Assembly: GCF_014131695.1 (NCBI RefSeq)
Contig: NZ_CP036346.1
Location: forward strand, 2,418,001 to 2,482,000
DNA length: 64,000 bases
Reading direction: 5' to 3'
Origin: Thomasclavelia ramosa DSM 1402
Lineage (GTDB): Bacteria > Bacillota_I > Bacilli_A > Erysipelotrichales > Coprobacillaceae
The stretch's first letter is position 1; every line of letters starts with the position of its first letter. The notes under the pieces are model-generated. The model saw only the letters and a list, made by a program, of their open reading frames with translations, did not search any database and was not told where the DNA came from. Positions 15,231 to 24,258 of this stretch are shown here, piece after piece. Both the position numbers and the translations under genes were made by a program.

Positions 15231-16346
15231 TTATATTTCTGCAACAAACTTTTTAATATCTGTCAAAGCCGCTCCAATTGCTGCTGTTTCTTTTAAACAT
15301 TGACCTATTTTAATATCTGGAACAGTAAACTTTAATGGATCCAAATCACTAACTAATTTTGTTAATAGATCAAGATCTTCATTTTCAAACAATGAAGCTA
15401 TTTTACCACCAATAATTACTGGTGCATCTAAAACCATGGTTAAATTATGAATTGCTAATGCTAGATAATGAAAATAATCATTCCATGATTGCATTGCAGT
15501 TTGGTCTTTTTGCCGTAATTGTTTATAAAATTCTTCTAATGTCATATTTGTATGATTTTTTAATAAAGCATCTTCATTACAATAAGCTTCAAAACACCCT
15601 TTTTTACCACAATAACACTGACGTCCGTTCTCTACTAATGTCATATGCTCAAATGTCGAACTGTAATTATTTCCCTGGAAAACCTTTCCAGCCATAAATA
15701 CAGCACTACCTAGATTATGATTTAAAGATAGATAAATAGCATCGTTATTATCTTCACTGAAATTTAATTCAGCAAGTCCAGCAGCATGAGAATCATGAAT
15801 CATTTTAACTGGTAAATCACTAGATTTTTCAAACTTTTCTAACGTTAATCCCTGATTATTTAAAATTGGACCATAAATAACCTTTTTTCCATCCTGAGAT
15901 ACGATCCCCTGAATAGCTATAGTGATCCCTAAAAAATTTTCTTTTTTAATTTGTAAACAATCGATAAATTCATTTAATGCCTGTCCATATTGTTTAAAAT
16001 AACTTTCACTATTATCATAAACTAAAGCAACTGTTTGTTTACGAATCAGTTGAGCATACAAATCTAAAGCAACAAAAGTTATTCCTTCTTTTAAAATACT
16101 GACACCAATTGCAATTCTAGATTGTTCCTTAATAGAGATTGCTAACGGCTTACGTCCCCCCGTAGACTCATTAATATCTTCTTTTTTTATCAAATCAGCC
16201 TGTTCTAATTCCAAGAGATTACTAGAAACAGTGGGCAAAGATAATTTTAATCTTTCCGCAATTTCCTGTTTTGTAATTTGCTTAGCTTGATATATCAGCT
16301 GATATACAATCTTACGATTATACTTTTTAATACTATAATCAACCAT
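15231..16346 (-). CDS. ROK-family transcriptional regulator
   Basis: About 371 aa. An N-terminal winged helix (ITKQEIAERLKLSLPTVSSNLLELE) is followed by a ROK domain. The ROK zinc motif reads CYCGKKGCFEAYC, intact. The usual N-terminal ATP/phosphate motif DxGxT is replaced by GVSILKEG, so kinase activity is unlikely and a sugar-sensing NagC/XylR-type role is favoured. I chose the ATG at 16344-16346 (MVDYSIKKYN) after AAGGTGG. It heads a two-gene operon with a HAD phosphatase and probably represses sugar genes, including its own (inference). Confidence 0.87.
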   Translation of the reverse strand: MVDYSIKKYNRKIVYQLIYQAKQITKQEIAERLKLSLPTVSSNLLELEQADLIKKEDINESTGGRKPLAISIKEQSRIAIGVSILKEGITFVALDLYAQLIRKQTVALVYDNSESYFKQYGQALNEFIDCLQIKKENFLGITIAIQGIVSQDGKKVIYGPILNNQGLTLEKFEKSSDLPVKMIHDSHAAGLAELNFSEDNNDAIYLSLNHNLGSAVFMAGKVFQGNNYSSTFEHMTLVENGRQCYCGKKGCFEAYCNEDALLKNHTNMTLEEFYKQLRQKDQTAMQSWNDYFHYLALAIHNLTMVLDAPVIIGGKIASLFENEDLDLLTKLVSDLDPLKFTVPDIKIGQCLKETAAIGAALTDIKKFVAEI

Positions 16347-16436
16347 AAATACCACCTTATCTAAAAAACCTTTATAAAAGTATAACAGTTATCTAAATAT
16401 ATCGCAATGAATATCCAAATATCCTTATTACTTACT

Positions 16437-16464
16437 TTGAAAATAAAATAAACCATGCTATAAT
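16437..16464 (+). promoter_or_regulatory. Promoter of the 199-aa unknown gene
   Basis: -35 TTGAAA (16437-16442), 16-bp spacer, perfect -10 TATAAT (16459-16464). The transcript would start near 16471, only about 25 nt before a terminator hairpin. Confidence 0.65.
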
Positions 16465-16494
16465 ATGAATAAAGAAGACAGTATAAAACCCACT

Positions 16495-16526
16495 AAGTGA
16501 TAATCAATGAATGATTATCACTTTTT
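16495..16526 (+). terminator. Leader terminator (possible attenuator)
   Basis: Perfect 12-bp stem AAGTGATAATCA/TGATTATCACTT, loop ATGAA, then U5 (16522-16526). It sits between the promoter and the ribosome binding site of the next gene (16545), so transcription should mostly stop in the leader unless something overrides it. The upstream gene is divergent, so the hairpin cannot be its terminator. Confidence 0.7.
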
Positions 16527-16544
16527 AAAAATCGAGGTCAATTA

Positions 16545-17144
16545 ATGAAAGAGACATATAGTAAGAATTATTTTGAAAAATATGCTGCATTAACCCTAAC
16601 AAAAGTATTAGATGTATCAGCTGATAATATTATTCAAGCTGATCGTCCTGACCTTCGCATTCCAAAACGTAATTTTGGAATTGAAGTAACTCAAGCATTA
16701 ACTCCAGCTGAAGCAGTTGCTGACATAAAAAAACCTTTATATAGTACTTTAAAATTAAATCCTTTCGACCATGATGAAAAAAATTTAGAATTCGTAATCA
16801 ATAAAATAGATAATGCTCTTGAGCGAAAAGAACAAAAGAGCAAAAACTATGAGATTTATTTAGATAATGGTTTATATATTTTTTCACACTGTCACAATCT
16901 CCCTGAACATATGCTCTATGACTTTCTTAATCAATTAAATCTAGCTAACAGTTTTTATCAGCATATCTTTGTTAATTGTGTCGATCATCTCTATTACTAT
17001 CGATGCCAAGAACAAATAATAATTAAAGTTGATTATAGCTTTCAAGAATTATCAGCCATGAATCAACTTGCTATTGATTTTGAAAAGCATTGTCATAAAG
17101 AACGCAGAAAAATTGAACTTCCTAAATCAAATAATGATGCTTAA
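16545..17144 (+). CDS. Unknown protein, possibly nuclease-fold
   Basis: A 199-aa soluble protein, unrecognised. Near residues 32-55 it reads DRPDLRIPKRNFGIEVTQAL. A PD element followed about 12 residues later by E-V-T resembles a degenerate PD-(D/E)xK nuclease core in which the final Lys is Thr. The C-terminal half is rich in His, Tyr and Cys, with a lysine-rich tail. A ribosome binding site GAGG lies 6 bases upstream. It is monocistronic, with its own promoter, an attenuator-like leader hairpin and a strong terminator. The nuclease idea is weak inference and no partner genes are adjacent. Confidence 0.7.
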   Translation: MKETYSKNYFEKYAALTLTKVLDVSADNIIQADRPDLRIPKRNFGIEVTQALTPAEAVADIKKPLYSTLKLNPFDHDEKNLEFVINKIDNALERKEQKSKNYEIYLDNGLYIFSHCHNLPEHMLYDFLNQLNLANSFYQHIFVNCVDHLYYYRCQEQIIIKVDYSFQELSAMNQLAIDFEKHCHKERRKIELPKSNNDA

Positions 17145-17182
17145 AAGAATTGATCCAGATAATCATATAGATCAATTCTTTT
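17143..17182 (+). terminator. Terminator of the 199-aa gene
   Basis: 13-bp stem AAAAGAATTGATC/GATCAATTCTTTT, then continuing T's. It overlaps the stop codon. Confidence 0.8.
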
Positions 17183-17359
17183 TTATTTAATGCATATGAT
17201 TTGATAACTTAATAAGCTCGATCTATAATCCAGTTGTAGTAAGAAAATTAAAATATTTTGTAGATTTACAACAATAAAATTACATACTAATAATGAGGTA
17301 AATCATTTAAAACAAAATATTAACTATCATATATCAATTTTATAGAAAGAGGTATAAAT

Positions 17360-17596
17360 ATGTTAGAAAAAGGAACAGTAGTATATTTTTTGATGAATGG
17401 CTATGTGATGTCTGGAAAGGTTTTTGATATTAGTGGTAATAATGATAATTATGAATTTAGTATTGAAGGTTATGCTGGATGTGCTGGGCCTCACATAATT
17501 TCTTCAAGTCAAATACATTTGACTGTTTTTCTAAGTCAAGAAGAAGCTGAAAAATACAAAGATAATCCCCAAATGTATTTACCAGCATATTGTTAA
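17360..17596 (+). CDS. Small hypothetical protein (78 aa)
   Basis: A 78-aa soluble protein with a good AGAGG ribosome binding site. It appears to be a compact beta-rich domain (GTVVYFLMNGYVMSGKVF, then YEFSIEGYAGCAGPH) with a short helical tail (SQEEAEKYKDN). A single CAGPH motif is the only notable residue cluster. I do not recognise a family. It stands alone: the 215 bases before it and the AT-rich 17597-17825 stretch after it hold no other support for genes. Confidence 0.6.
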   Translation: MLEKGTVVYFLMNGYVMSGKVFDISGNNDNYEFSIEGYAGCAGPHIISSSQIHLTVFLSQEEAEKYKDNPQMYLPAYC

Positions 17597-17825
17597 TCCA
17601 TACAAAATTTTATAAAAAATCAGCACACGGTGAACTGCCAAAAAATCAAATAATTGGAAAATCGTTTTTTATGGTAAAGTATAGTTTTAAATTTAAGAAT
17701 ATCGCTTAAAAAGTAGTTCTAAATTATAATTATCATATTATTTAATATCTAAAATTTTTACTTTTTTCAAATTCATATTTTCTTATATTAAATATTTACT
17801 ATGAAATCTAAATTCATGTATATTT

Positions 17826-17860
17826 AAAAGCAGGTATATCGAATAAGATACACCCGCTTT
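17826..17860 (-). terminator. Terminator of the MATE gene
   Basis: Imperfect stem AAAAGCAGGTAT/ATACACCCGCTTTT with one bulge and one mismatch, just after the MATE stop (17864). AAAA at its plus-strand left edge gives U's on the minus strand. Confidence 0.65.
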
Positions 17861-17863
17861 TAA

Positions 17864-19219
17864 TCAACTATTAAGACGGTACTTCCAGCCATTTTTTAAA
17901 AATCTTCGCGATAATAAGAGACATCTGGCTATATTATCAAATACCATCATAATCCAAACTGCTTCAATACTTTGATGGAAAACATTGATCATTAGCCAAG
18001 AACCGGTTACCCTAATTCCCCACATCGTAAATAATGAAAAAACAAATGGTGCCTTAGTATCACCCATCCCATTGAATGTTCCCTCAAGAATTACTAAGAT
18101 TCCATAAAGCGGTTCTGAAATAGATACTATTCTCAATACTCGAGCCCCCAAAGTGATAACCTCATGGTCAGGAGTAAAAATCCCCATTAACTGTTCAGCA
18201 AATATAAATAATGCAATCCCACAAATTATCATTAAAAACATTGTAATACCACTAATCAAATAAGTTACCTCTTTAACTTTATGCTCATCTTTTTGTCCAA
18301 CTGCATTTCCAACTAAAGTTGCTGCTGCCGTTTGAAAACCATACCCGGGAATATAAAAAGCTTGTTCTGCTTGAATTGCAATTGTATGAGCAGCAAATCG
18401 TACTACTCCTAACTTCGCAATCAAGGAAGCAAAAGTTACGTGCCCTAAACAAATAACACTACGTTCCAATACTACTGGAATCCCAATATTCAAACATTCC
18501 TTAAACTCTTTTTTATAAAAATGAAAACCACTGTTTTTTAAATCAAATAGTGTATTTTTATAGTAACGTAAGAACATCATAATTCCTCCAGCAACAAATG
18601 ATATAGCCGTCGCAATCGCTGCTCCATTTACCCCCAGTCCAGCACCGGGAATTATAATTCCAAATAATTCTCGTGTCGGATAAATTAACAAGAAATTTAA
18701 AATTATATTAATAATATTCATATATAAATTTATTAGCATTGGTGTTTTCATATCACTGACACCACGTAAAGCCGATGCCAAAATCAAAGCTGCTGTCCTA
18801 AATAATAATGGAATTGAAATAATCATAAAGTATGATGCCGCTTCACCTCTAATTGCTTTATCACCATTTAGCCAAGTTGGTAAATATGGTGCAATTAAAA
18901 CACACATTATAGTTAAAGCTATCCCAACAATTAATGTCAAAAATAGAGCTTGCTGCCCTACCCGCTTTACTTTTTCATCATTATTTGCTCCTACTGCTTG
19001 AGCACAAACTGATAAAATCCCAATTCCAAAAGCAACAGCAATACTAGACACTAACCATCCAACCGTTGAGGTCAATCCAACTGCAGCCGATGCCCCAGCT
19101 CCTAATGCCCCTACCATCGCTGTATCAACATATGTAACGACAACATTCATGGCCTCTTGAACTACCGCCGGCCAGGCTAAAAAACAAATCGATTTAATTT
19201 GTTGACGATATTTTCCCAC
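17864..19219 (-). CDS. MATE-family efflux protein
   Basis: A 451-aa polytopic membrane protein with about 12 predicted spans in two homologous halves. Recognisable MATE features are WPAVVQEAMNVVVTYVDTAMVG at the N-terminus, the GAGLGVNGAAIATAIS loop, and GIPVVLERSVICLGH opening the second half. The family exports cationic drugs or metabolites in exchange for Na+ or H+. The start is GTG behind AGGAG. It is monocistronic. Substrate unknown. Confidence 0.92.
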   Translation of the reverse strand: MGKYRQQIKSICFLAWPAVVQEAMNVVVTYVDTAMVGALGAGASAAVGLTSTVGWLVSSIAVAFGIGILSVCAQAVGANNDEKVKRVGQQALFLTLIVGIALTIMCVLIAPYLPTWLNGDKAIRGEAASYFMIISIPLLFRTAALILASALRGVSDMKTPMLINLYMNIINIILNFLLIYPTRELFGIIIPGAGLGVNGAAIATAISFVAGGIMMFLRYYKNTLFDLKNSGFHFYKKEFKECLNIGIPVVLERSVICLGHVTFASLIAKLGVVRFAAHTIAIQAEQAFYIPGYGFQTAAATLVGNAVGQKDEHKVKEVTYLISGITMFLMIICGIALFIFAEQLMGIFTPDHEVITLGARVLRIVSISEPLYGILVILEGTFNGMGDTKAPFVFSLFTMWGIRVTGSWLMINVFHQSIEAVWIMMVFDNIARCLLLSRRFLKNGWKYRLNS

Positions 19220-19392
19220 TATCTCACTCCTACCTAATCTAATAAAAAAAGACCATTAAATGGCTTTAATTGTATATACTATTATACACTTTTTTAATAT
19301 AGATAGATAGCCCCAAACAAAAGCTTAGTGCTAAAATTAAATTTATTTAATAAATCCTCCAATTCATAATTAAATCGGAGGATCAAAATCTA

Positions 19393-20580
19393 TTATTTTA
19401 TTAGTTTATATATTTCTTTGACTGCAAGATCATGCTCCTTAGCTAATCGTTTTATACTTTCGTATTCCGGATATACATAAGTCTCATCATTATTAGTTAC
19501 TTCTTTAGCAGCAATTTTTCCATATGGTGTATCCAGCTCAATTGCTTTTCGAGCTAAAATTTTTCTTTCTTCACGACGATAACGAATTCCAATTGTTGTT
19601 GTTTCTCTAAATATAATATTCTGTAATAATTCTAATTTATCTTCTTTACATGCTGTACTCAATCGATAGGCTGGGCGATTCTTTTTCATATAAATCGGTG
19701 TAAAGAAGACATCTAAAGCTCCATTTTCAAAAAGCTTTTCAGCAGTATAAGCAAGTATTTCACTCGAACAATCATCTATATTTGTTTCCATTACAATAAT
19801 TTCATCATTAGTTTTATCGATTGTTCCTAAAGATACTTTCAAAACATTAGGAATATTTAATTCTTTAGTTCCACAACCCCAACCAATCTTTTGAACATTC
19901 ATAGGAGGCATCGGTTGAAACGATGAACTCAGCTCAGCAATAATAGCCGCCCCTGTCGGTGTCACTAATTCTGTATCAATATCAATCTGACGGGCTACTA
20001 CATTACTAGCAGCAAAAATTTCCGATGTCGCTGGTACCGGAACTGAAATTGTTCCATGAGCACATTCAATAAAACCATGCCCATCATTAACGATACTGCT
20101 ATATATTTTATCAGGTGCAATCTTAGTTATTAAGATTGCTGTTCCGATGATATCAACAATAGAATCAATTGCCCCTACTTCATGAAAATGAACATTAGCC
20201 AATTCTTCATTATGAACTTTACTCTCTGCTAACGCAACTCTTAAAAAGATTCTTTTTGCTAATGCTTTAGCTCTTTCATTAATCCCACTATCATCAATAA
20301 TTTTATTAACATCGAATAAATTACGATGAACATGGTGATGATGTTCATGGTGGTGATGTTCGTGATCATGATGATGTGGATGTTCCTCTAAATGAACATC
20401 TACATAAGTACCAGTAATACCATTTTTCTTTGTTTTAGTAACATGTAAATGATAGCCATCTATATTCAATTTAGCTAATTCCTTTTGTAAATAATCAGGT
20501 TCATCAATAAGTTCCATTAATGCACCTAAAGTCATATTACCACTTATTCCGCTACTACAATCAAAATATAATACTTTCAT
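19393..20580 (-). CDS. larC: Nickel insertion protein LarC (single, unsplit form)
   Basis: About 395 aa. LarC is the CTP-dependent nickel insertase that completes the nickel-pincer nucleotide (NPN) cofactor. The N-terminus has MKVLYFDCSSGISGNM. A His-rich metal-binding stretch lies at residues ~72-90 (alternating HHHDHEHHHH). The LarC1-type VHFHEVGAIDSIVDI motif and the C-terminal LarC2 region (ETNIDDCSSEI, RRPAYRLS-like segment) are in one frame. In Lactiplantibacillus plantarum the two halves are joined by ribosomal frameshifting; no shift is needed here. The start (20578-20580) overlaps the larB stop as ATGA behind GGAGG. It is the last gene of the lar operon. Confidence 0.93.
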   Translation of the reverse strand: MKVLYFDCSSGISGNMTLGALMELIDEPDYLQKELAKLNIDGYHLHVTKTKKNGITGTYVDVHLEEHPHHHDHEHHHHEHHHHVHRNLFDVNKIIDDSGINERAKALAKRIFLRVALAESKVHNEELANVHFHEVGAIDSIVDIIGTAILITKIAPDKIYSSIVNDGHGFIECAHGTISVPVPATSEIFAASNVVARQIDIDTELVTPTGAAIIAELSSSFQPMPPMNVQKIGWGCGTKELNIPNVLKVSLGTIDKTNDEIIVMETNIDDCSSEILAYTAEKLFENGALDVFFTPIYMKKNRPAYRLSTACKEDKLELLQNIIFRETTTIGIRYRREERKILARKAIELDTPYGKIAAKEVTNNDETYVYPEYESIKRLAKEHDLAVKEIYKLIK

Positions 20581-21317
20581 CGTTTTCCTCCTAAACAATT
20601 AATCGTATGAGCCATATACCCAGCTCCAAAACCGTTATCAATATTAACTACACTAACACCACTAGCACAACTGTTTAACATCGATAATAATGCCGAAAGA
20701 CCATTAAAATTAGCACCATAACCAATTGATGTTGGCACTGCAATGACTGGTTTATCAACTAACCCTCCAACAACCGATGCTAAAGCCCCTTCCATGCCAG
20801 CTACAACTATAATAACATTTGCTCGTTTGATCACATCCATCTTATTAAATAGTCGATGAATCCCAGCAACACCAACATCACTAATCAAATTAACTTCATT
20901 TCCTAAAAACTCAGCTGTTAACACAGCCTCTCTAGCAATTGGAATATCTGATGTTCCTGCACAAACAACAACAATCATTCCTTTATTTTGTATAGTTTCC
21001 GATTGTTTTAAAATAAAAGTTTTGGCTTCTTTATCATAATTAAAATTTGGATATAATTTCTTTAAATAAGCCGCCTTTGTTGCATCAACTCTAGTCGCTA
21101 AAATATCAATTTGATCATGTTCTAACATATTTTTTATAATACCAGCAATCTGTTCTTTCGTTTTACCAGATCCATAAATGATTTCCGGTGTTCCCGTACG
21201 ACGTTTACGATTATAATCAATCGTCGCATAATCAATTGGATTATCAATCAAAATAGCTGCTTCATCAACAGAAATCTCATGGTTCTCTACCATTTCTAAT
21301 ATTTCTTTTACTTTCAT
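20577..21317 (-). CDS. larB: NaAD carboxylase/hydrolase LarB
   Basis: A 246-aa protein of the PurE-like (AIR carboxylase fold) LarB family. The conserved CAGTSDIPIAREAV, VAGMEGALASVVGGLVDKPVIAVPTSIGYGA and GLSALLSMLNSCASG segments are present. LarB carboxylates nicotinic acid adenine dinucleotide and releases AMP, giving the P2CMN precursor of the NPN cofactor. It is flanked by larO (3-base gap) and larC (4-base overlap), so translation is coupled along the operon. Confidence 0.93.
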   Translation of the reverse strand: MKVKEILEMVENHEISVDEAAILIDNPIDYATIDYNRKRRTGTPEIIYGSGKTKEQIAGIIKNMLEHDQIDILATRVDATKAAYLKKLYPNFNYDKEAKTFILKQSETIQNKGMIVVVCAGTSDIPIAREAVLTAEFLGNEVNLISDVGVAGIHRLFNKMDVIKRANVIIVVAGMEGALASVVGGLVDKPVIAVPTSIGYGANFNGLSALLSMLNSCASGVSVVNIDNGFGAGYMAHTINCLGGKR

Positions 21318-21320
21318 CGT

Positions 21321-22037
21321 CTACCTCTGATATCGTTGTGGCAACTCTAACCCATTTGCCTCCAATAACTCTTGATTAGCTAAAATTTCACAGGGATTAC
21401 CACTAGATACTATCTTTCCATTATTTAATAAAATTATTTCATCACACAAATCCAATACCATATCTAAATCATGGGTTGCAAAAATAATTTGCTGGGGCAA
21501 TTCTTTTAACATATTAATAACGATCCTTCGACTCTTCGGATCAAGAAATGCTGATGGTTCATCTAATAATAATATCTCTGGTTTCATTACCACCACACTA
21601 GCTAAGCCTACCATTCGCTTTTGTCCTCCAGAAAGATGATTAGCCATTCGATCCAGCAGATCTTCAATCTTAAATAATTTCGCAAATTCCGCAATTCTTT
21701 TATCAATTTCAATTTTATCCAGTTTTTGATTTATCAACCCAAAAGCTAAATTATCACGAACTGTAGGTAAAAAAATCATATGATCTGGATTTTGAAAAAC
21801 AAGACCTGCTACCTCTCTTATTTGTATCAATGTTTCTTTTGATAACATAACTCCATTAATTTTAATCTCACCTTGCGTTTCCACCAGCCCCAATAAGCTT
21901 GATAATAAAGTTGATTTCCCCGAGCCGTTTTCTCCAACAATAGCAATACACTTCTGCTGTTCAATCTTTATCGACACATTATCAAGAGCTCTAATTGAAT
22001 TATTATAAAGAACATTTAAATTATTTATCTCAATCAC
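21321..22037 (-). CDS. larO: ECF-type nickel transporter ATPase LarO
   Basis: A 238-aa ABC ATPase of the CbiO/NikO/LarO type. Walker A is GENGSGKST, the Q-loop is FQNPDHM, the signature is LSGGQKRM, Walker B is ILLLDEPSA, and the His switch is ATHD. It energises nickel uptake with the Q and MN subunits encoded next to it. Its stop and start bases are shared with its neighbours. The lar genes on both sides indicate nickel rather than cobalt. Confidence 0.9.
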   Translation of the reverse strand: MIEINNLNVLYNNSIRALDNVSIKIEQQKCIAIVGENGSGKSTLLSSLLGLVETQGEIKINGVMLSKETLIQIREVAGLVFQNPDHMIFLPTVRDNLAFGLINQKLDKIEIDKRIAEFAKLFKIEDLLDRMANHLSGGQKRMVGLASVVVMKPEILLLDEPSAFLDPKSRRIVINMLKELPQQIIFATHDLDMVLDLCDEIILLNNGKIVSSGNPCEILANQELLEANGLELPQRYQR

Positions 22038-22804
22038 TAAAATACCACCTTTACCATCATTAAAACTCCTACTGCCATCATTAATAAAAAATAATTTTCA
22101 ATCTCAAAATCAACATAATTTAAATACGCTTGTTTAACATCAAAGCCACGACATTTCATTGCATTGTAAACTTCATTACTTCGTTCAAAACTCCGAACTA
22201 ATAAACTTCCCACAAAACTACCCATATCTTTAAAAGCTATTCCTTTAGACTGGGGATTTTTTAATTGATAAGCTTGAATCATTGTTAGCGCTTCTTCAAC
22301 CAAAACAAAAATATAACGATAGATCATTACTAATTGTAAAACAAAAATTGAAGGTATTTTAAGATGCACTAATTCACAAGTAATACTATCAAACTTAGTT
22401 GTTGCCATTAGTAAAAAAACTGCCATCAAACATAAGATATTTTTTATAATGATCGTAATAAATAAAAGTACACCAGTTGATATATTAACACCATAAAAAT
22501 TAATTATTGTGGTTGAAAATAGTAAATTTGAAAATCCAATACACAAAGAAATAGGTAATCCAATTAAACTTCGTTTAAATAAATCCATAAATGATACTTT
22601 ACTAAGTGAAATCATTATTCCAATTATTATTGAATATAAGGGTAATTCAAAAAAATCTAAGCAGCTGGTCGAAATAACAAAAATTATATACATTAGTGCT
22701 AAAATAATCTTTAAAAGTGGATTTAAACGATGAATCAGTGAATCACCATTAGCTAACTTTTCAATATAGCCAAATTTTAAAAGTGAGCCTTTAAGTTTAT
22801 TCAT
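22037..22804 (-). CDS. larQ: ECF-type nickel transporter T component LarQ
   Basis: A 255-aa CbiQ/NikQ-like membrane protein with about five spans. The coupling motif for the ATPase is in the cytoplasmic loop (SFERSNEVYNAMKCRGF, an A-R-G-like signature). It couples ATP hydrolysis by LarO to metal release by LarMN. It overlaps its upstream neighbour by 8 bases and its downstream neighbour by 1. Confidence 0.9.
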   Translation of the reverse strand: MNKLKGSLLKFGYIEKLANGDSLIHRLNPLLKIILALMYIIFVISTSCLDFFELPLYSIIIGIMISLSKVSFMDLFKRSLIGLPISLCIGFSNLLFSTTIINFYGVNISTGVLLFITIIIKNILCLMAVFLLMATTKFDSITCELVHLKIPSIFVLQLVMIYRYIFVLVEEALTMIQAYQLKNPQSKGIAFKDMGSFVGSLLVRSFERSNEVYNAMKCRGFDVKQAYLNYVDFEIENYFLLMMAVGVLMMVKVVF

Positions 22805-23801
22805 ATTTTTTCTTTTTTACTACGATATATCCAATTCCACCAATTAAAATTAAAGTTGCTGCACCACCAATAATCCCTGATACTGAAACACCTAATTTAC
22901 TGTCGCTGCCACTAAAATTATAATCTGGTAAAAATGAAGTTGAACTTTGAACCTTTGCTAAAGTATCTTTTGTACTGCCGCTTGCTTCAATTTCGTCGGT
23001 TCCTGTGACTCCTTCAATAGACCACTCTAAACCATCAGGATTGCTTGATGCATATAATGAAAGAACTCCACCAACTAAGATTGTTAAAACAGCAAAAACC
23101 GCAACCTGTCTTCTTATATTCAATGTTCCAAAATGCTTGTCATTAAGTGCATGATCAACTATTTCACGTTTATCTTTTAATACATATAAGACAACTGTTG
23201 AAGTGATTAAGCCTTCAACTAGACCAATTGCTAAATGAATCGGCAACATTAATACAACAAATGAAGTAAATGGTAATTCCGTAATATTACTTGCAAGAGT
23301 TTGTAAGACCACTGCAAAAGCACCCATTTCTAATCCCACTACTACTCCTAAAATACTTGCCAGTAATACTCTTGAAGAAGTTATATTTTTCTTTAATAGT
23401 GGCTTAACAATTAATGGATAAGCTACAAAACATGGTAATATCCCCATGTTAAAAATATTACATCCTAACGCCAATAAACCACCATCACCAAAAAATAAGC
23501 ATTGTATAATTAAAACAGAACATAATGATAAAAAGGCAGGATATTGTCCTAAAATAAGGCACAATAAAATTCCTCCACCGATATGACCACTACTTCCTGT
23601 TCCCGGAATCGTAAAATTGATCATTTGAGCAGCGAAAATAAATGCTCCCATTACTCCCATTAAAGGAATCTTTCGATCATCATGTTCTTGATTAATTTTT
23701 TTAATTGAAAAACCGATCATGATAAAACTAATTATCATGAAAATAACCCCAATATTAACAGAAATCAAACCATCTGCCATATGCATTAATACTGAATTCA
23801 T
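22797..23801 (-). CDS. larMN: Nickel-binding fused MN component LarMN
   Basis: About 334 aa. The N-terminal ~215 residues form a CbiM/NikM-type substrate-binding membrane domain (MHMADGLIS, PGTGSSGHIGGGIL). The C-terminal part, with a periplasmic-type loop (ASSNPDGLEWSIEG) and a final membrane span, is the N component, fused. In NikM the metal is held by the free N-terminal Met-His plus a further His. I chose the ATG at 23799-23801 because AGGGAAA precedes it, but a start at the MHMADG Met (23784-23786) would match the known metal site better. Confidence 0.9.
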   Translation of the reverse strand: MNSVLMHMADGLISVNIGVIFMIISFIMIGFSIKKINQEHDDRKIPLMGVMGAFIFAAQMINFTIPGTGSSGHIGGGILLCLILGQYPAFLSLCSVLIIQCLFFGDGGLLALGCNIFNMGILPCFVAYPLIVKPLLKKNITSSRVLLASILGVVVGLEMGAFAVVLQTLASNITELPFTSFVVLMLPIHLAIGLVEGLITSTVVLYVLKDKREIVDHALNDKHFGTLNIRRQVAVFAVLTILVGGVLSLYASSNPDGLEWSIEGVTGTDEIEASGSTKDTLAKVQSSTSFLPDYNFSGSDSKLGVSVSGIIGGAATLILIGGIGYIVVKKKKYE

Positions 23802-23858
23802 AATTTCCCTTTCCACAAACACTACTGTGCTTCTTCTAGTACTTCTTGTACTTGGGAT

Positions 23859-24254
23859 CTATTTTAAAATATTAACTAAATCTCTAATATATTCTTGAAT
23901 TGATTTTGGCTCAACACCTAAGACATGTCCAGTGCATTTACTAACTGGAATAAAATATTTTTGAGCTTCACTACAGCTGATTGCTGCCGCCATTGCTGGT
24001 GAAACTTCACCATACATCGAGTTAGCAAAAACAAAACCAATTGGTCCAATAATTATCTGAGCGTTTTTAGCATTATAAATAATTGCATTTTCTCCCGTTG
24101 CGACAGCATCAGCTCCACCTTTTTTCATATTATTGGTTGCAGTACTATTTGTTCCTACCGCAATAATAAAAGTACCACTAACTTCTTTTTTTAAGGCCTC
24201 AATTACACTTCGGCCAATGCCTCCACCTTGACCATCAATAACTACAACTTCCAT
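23859..24254 (-). CDS. DUF3842 family protein in the lar operon
   Basis: About 131 aa, soluble. It begins MEVVVIDGQGGGIGRSVIEAL, a nucleotide-binding (Rossmann-like) loop, and contains GTNSTATNNMKKGGADAVATGENA and IGPIGFVFANSMYGEVSPAMA. The sequence matches the DUF3842 family by eye. It lies between larE and larMN, so a role in NPN cofactor synthesis, nickel handling or nucleotide salvage is plausible but unproven. I took the start at 24252-24254, just after the larE stop, with AGGTAGTGA upstream. Confidence 0.8.
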   Translation of the reverse strand: MEVVVIDGQGGGIGRSVIEALKKEVSGTFIIAVGTNSTATNNMKKGGADAVATGENAIIYNAKNAQIIIGPIGFVFANSMYGEVSPAMAAAISCSEAQKYFIPVSKCTGHVLGVEPKSIQEYIRDLVNILK

Positions 24255-24258
24255 TTCA

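Noticed and set aside
15231-16346. ROK protein as a sugar kinase
   Set aside because: It has an N-terminal HTH and lacks the DxGxT ATP-binding motif.
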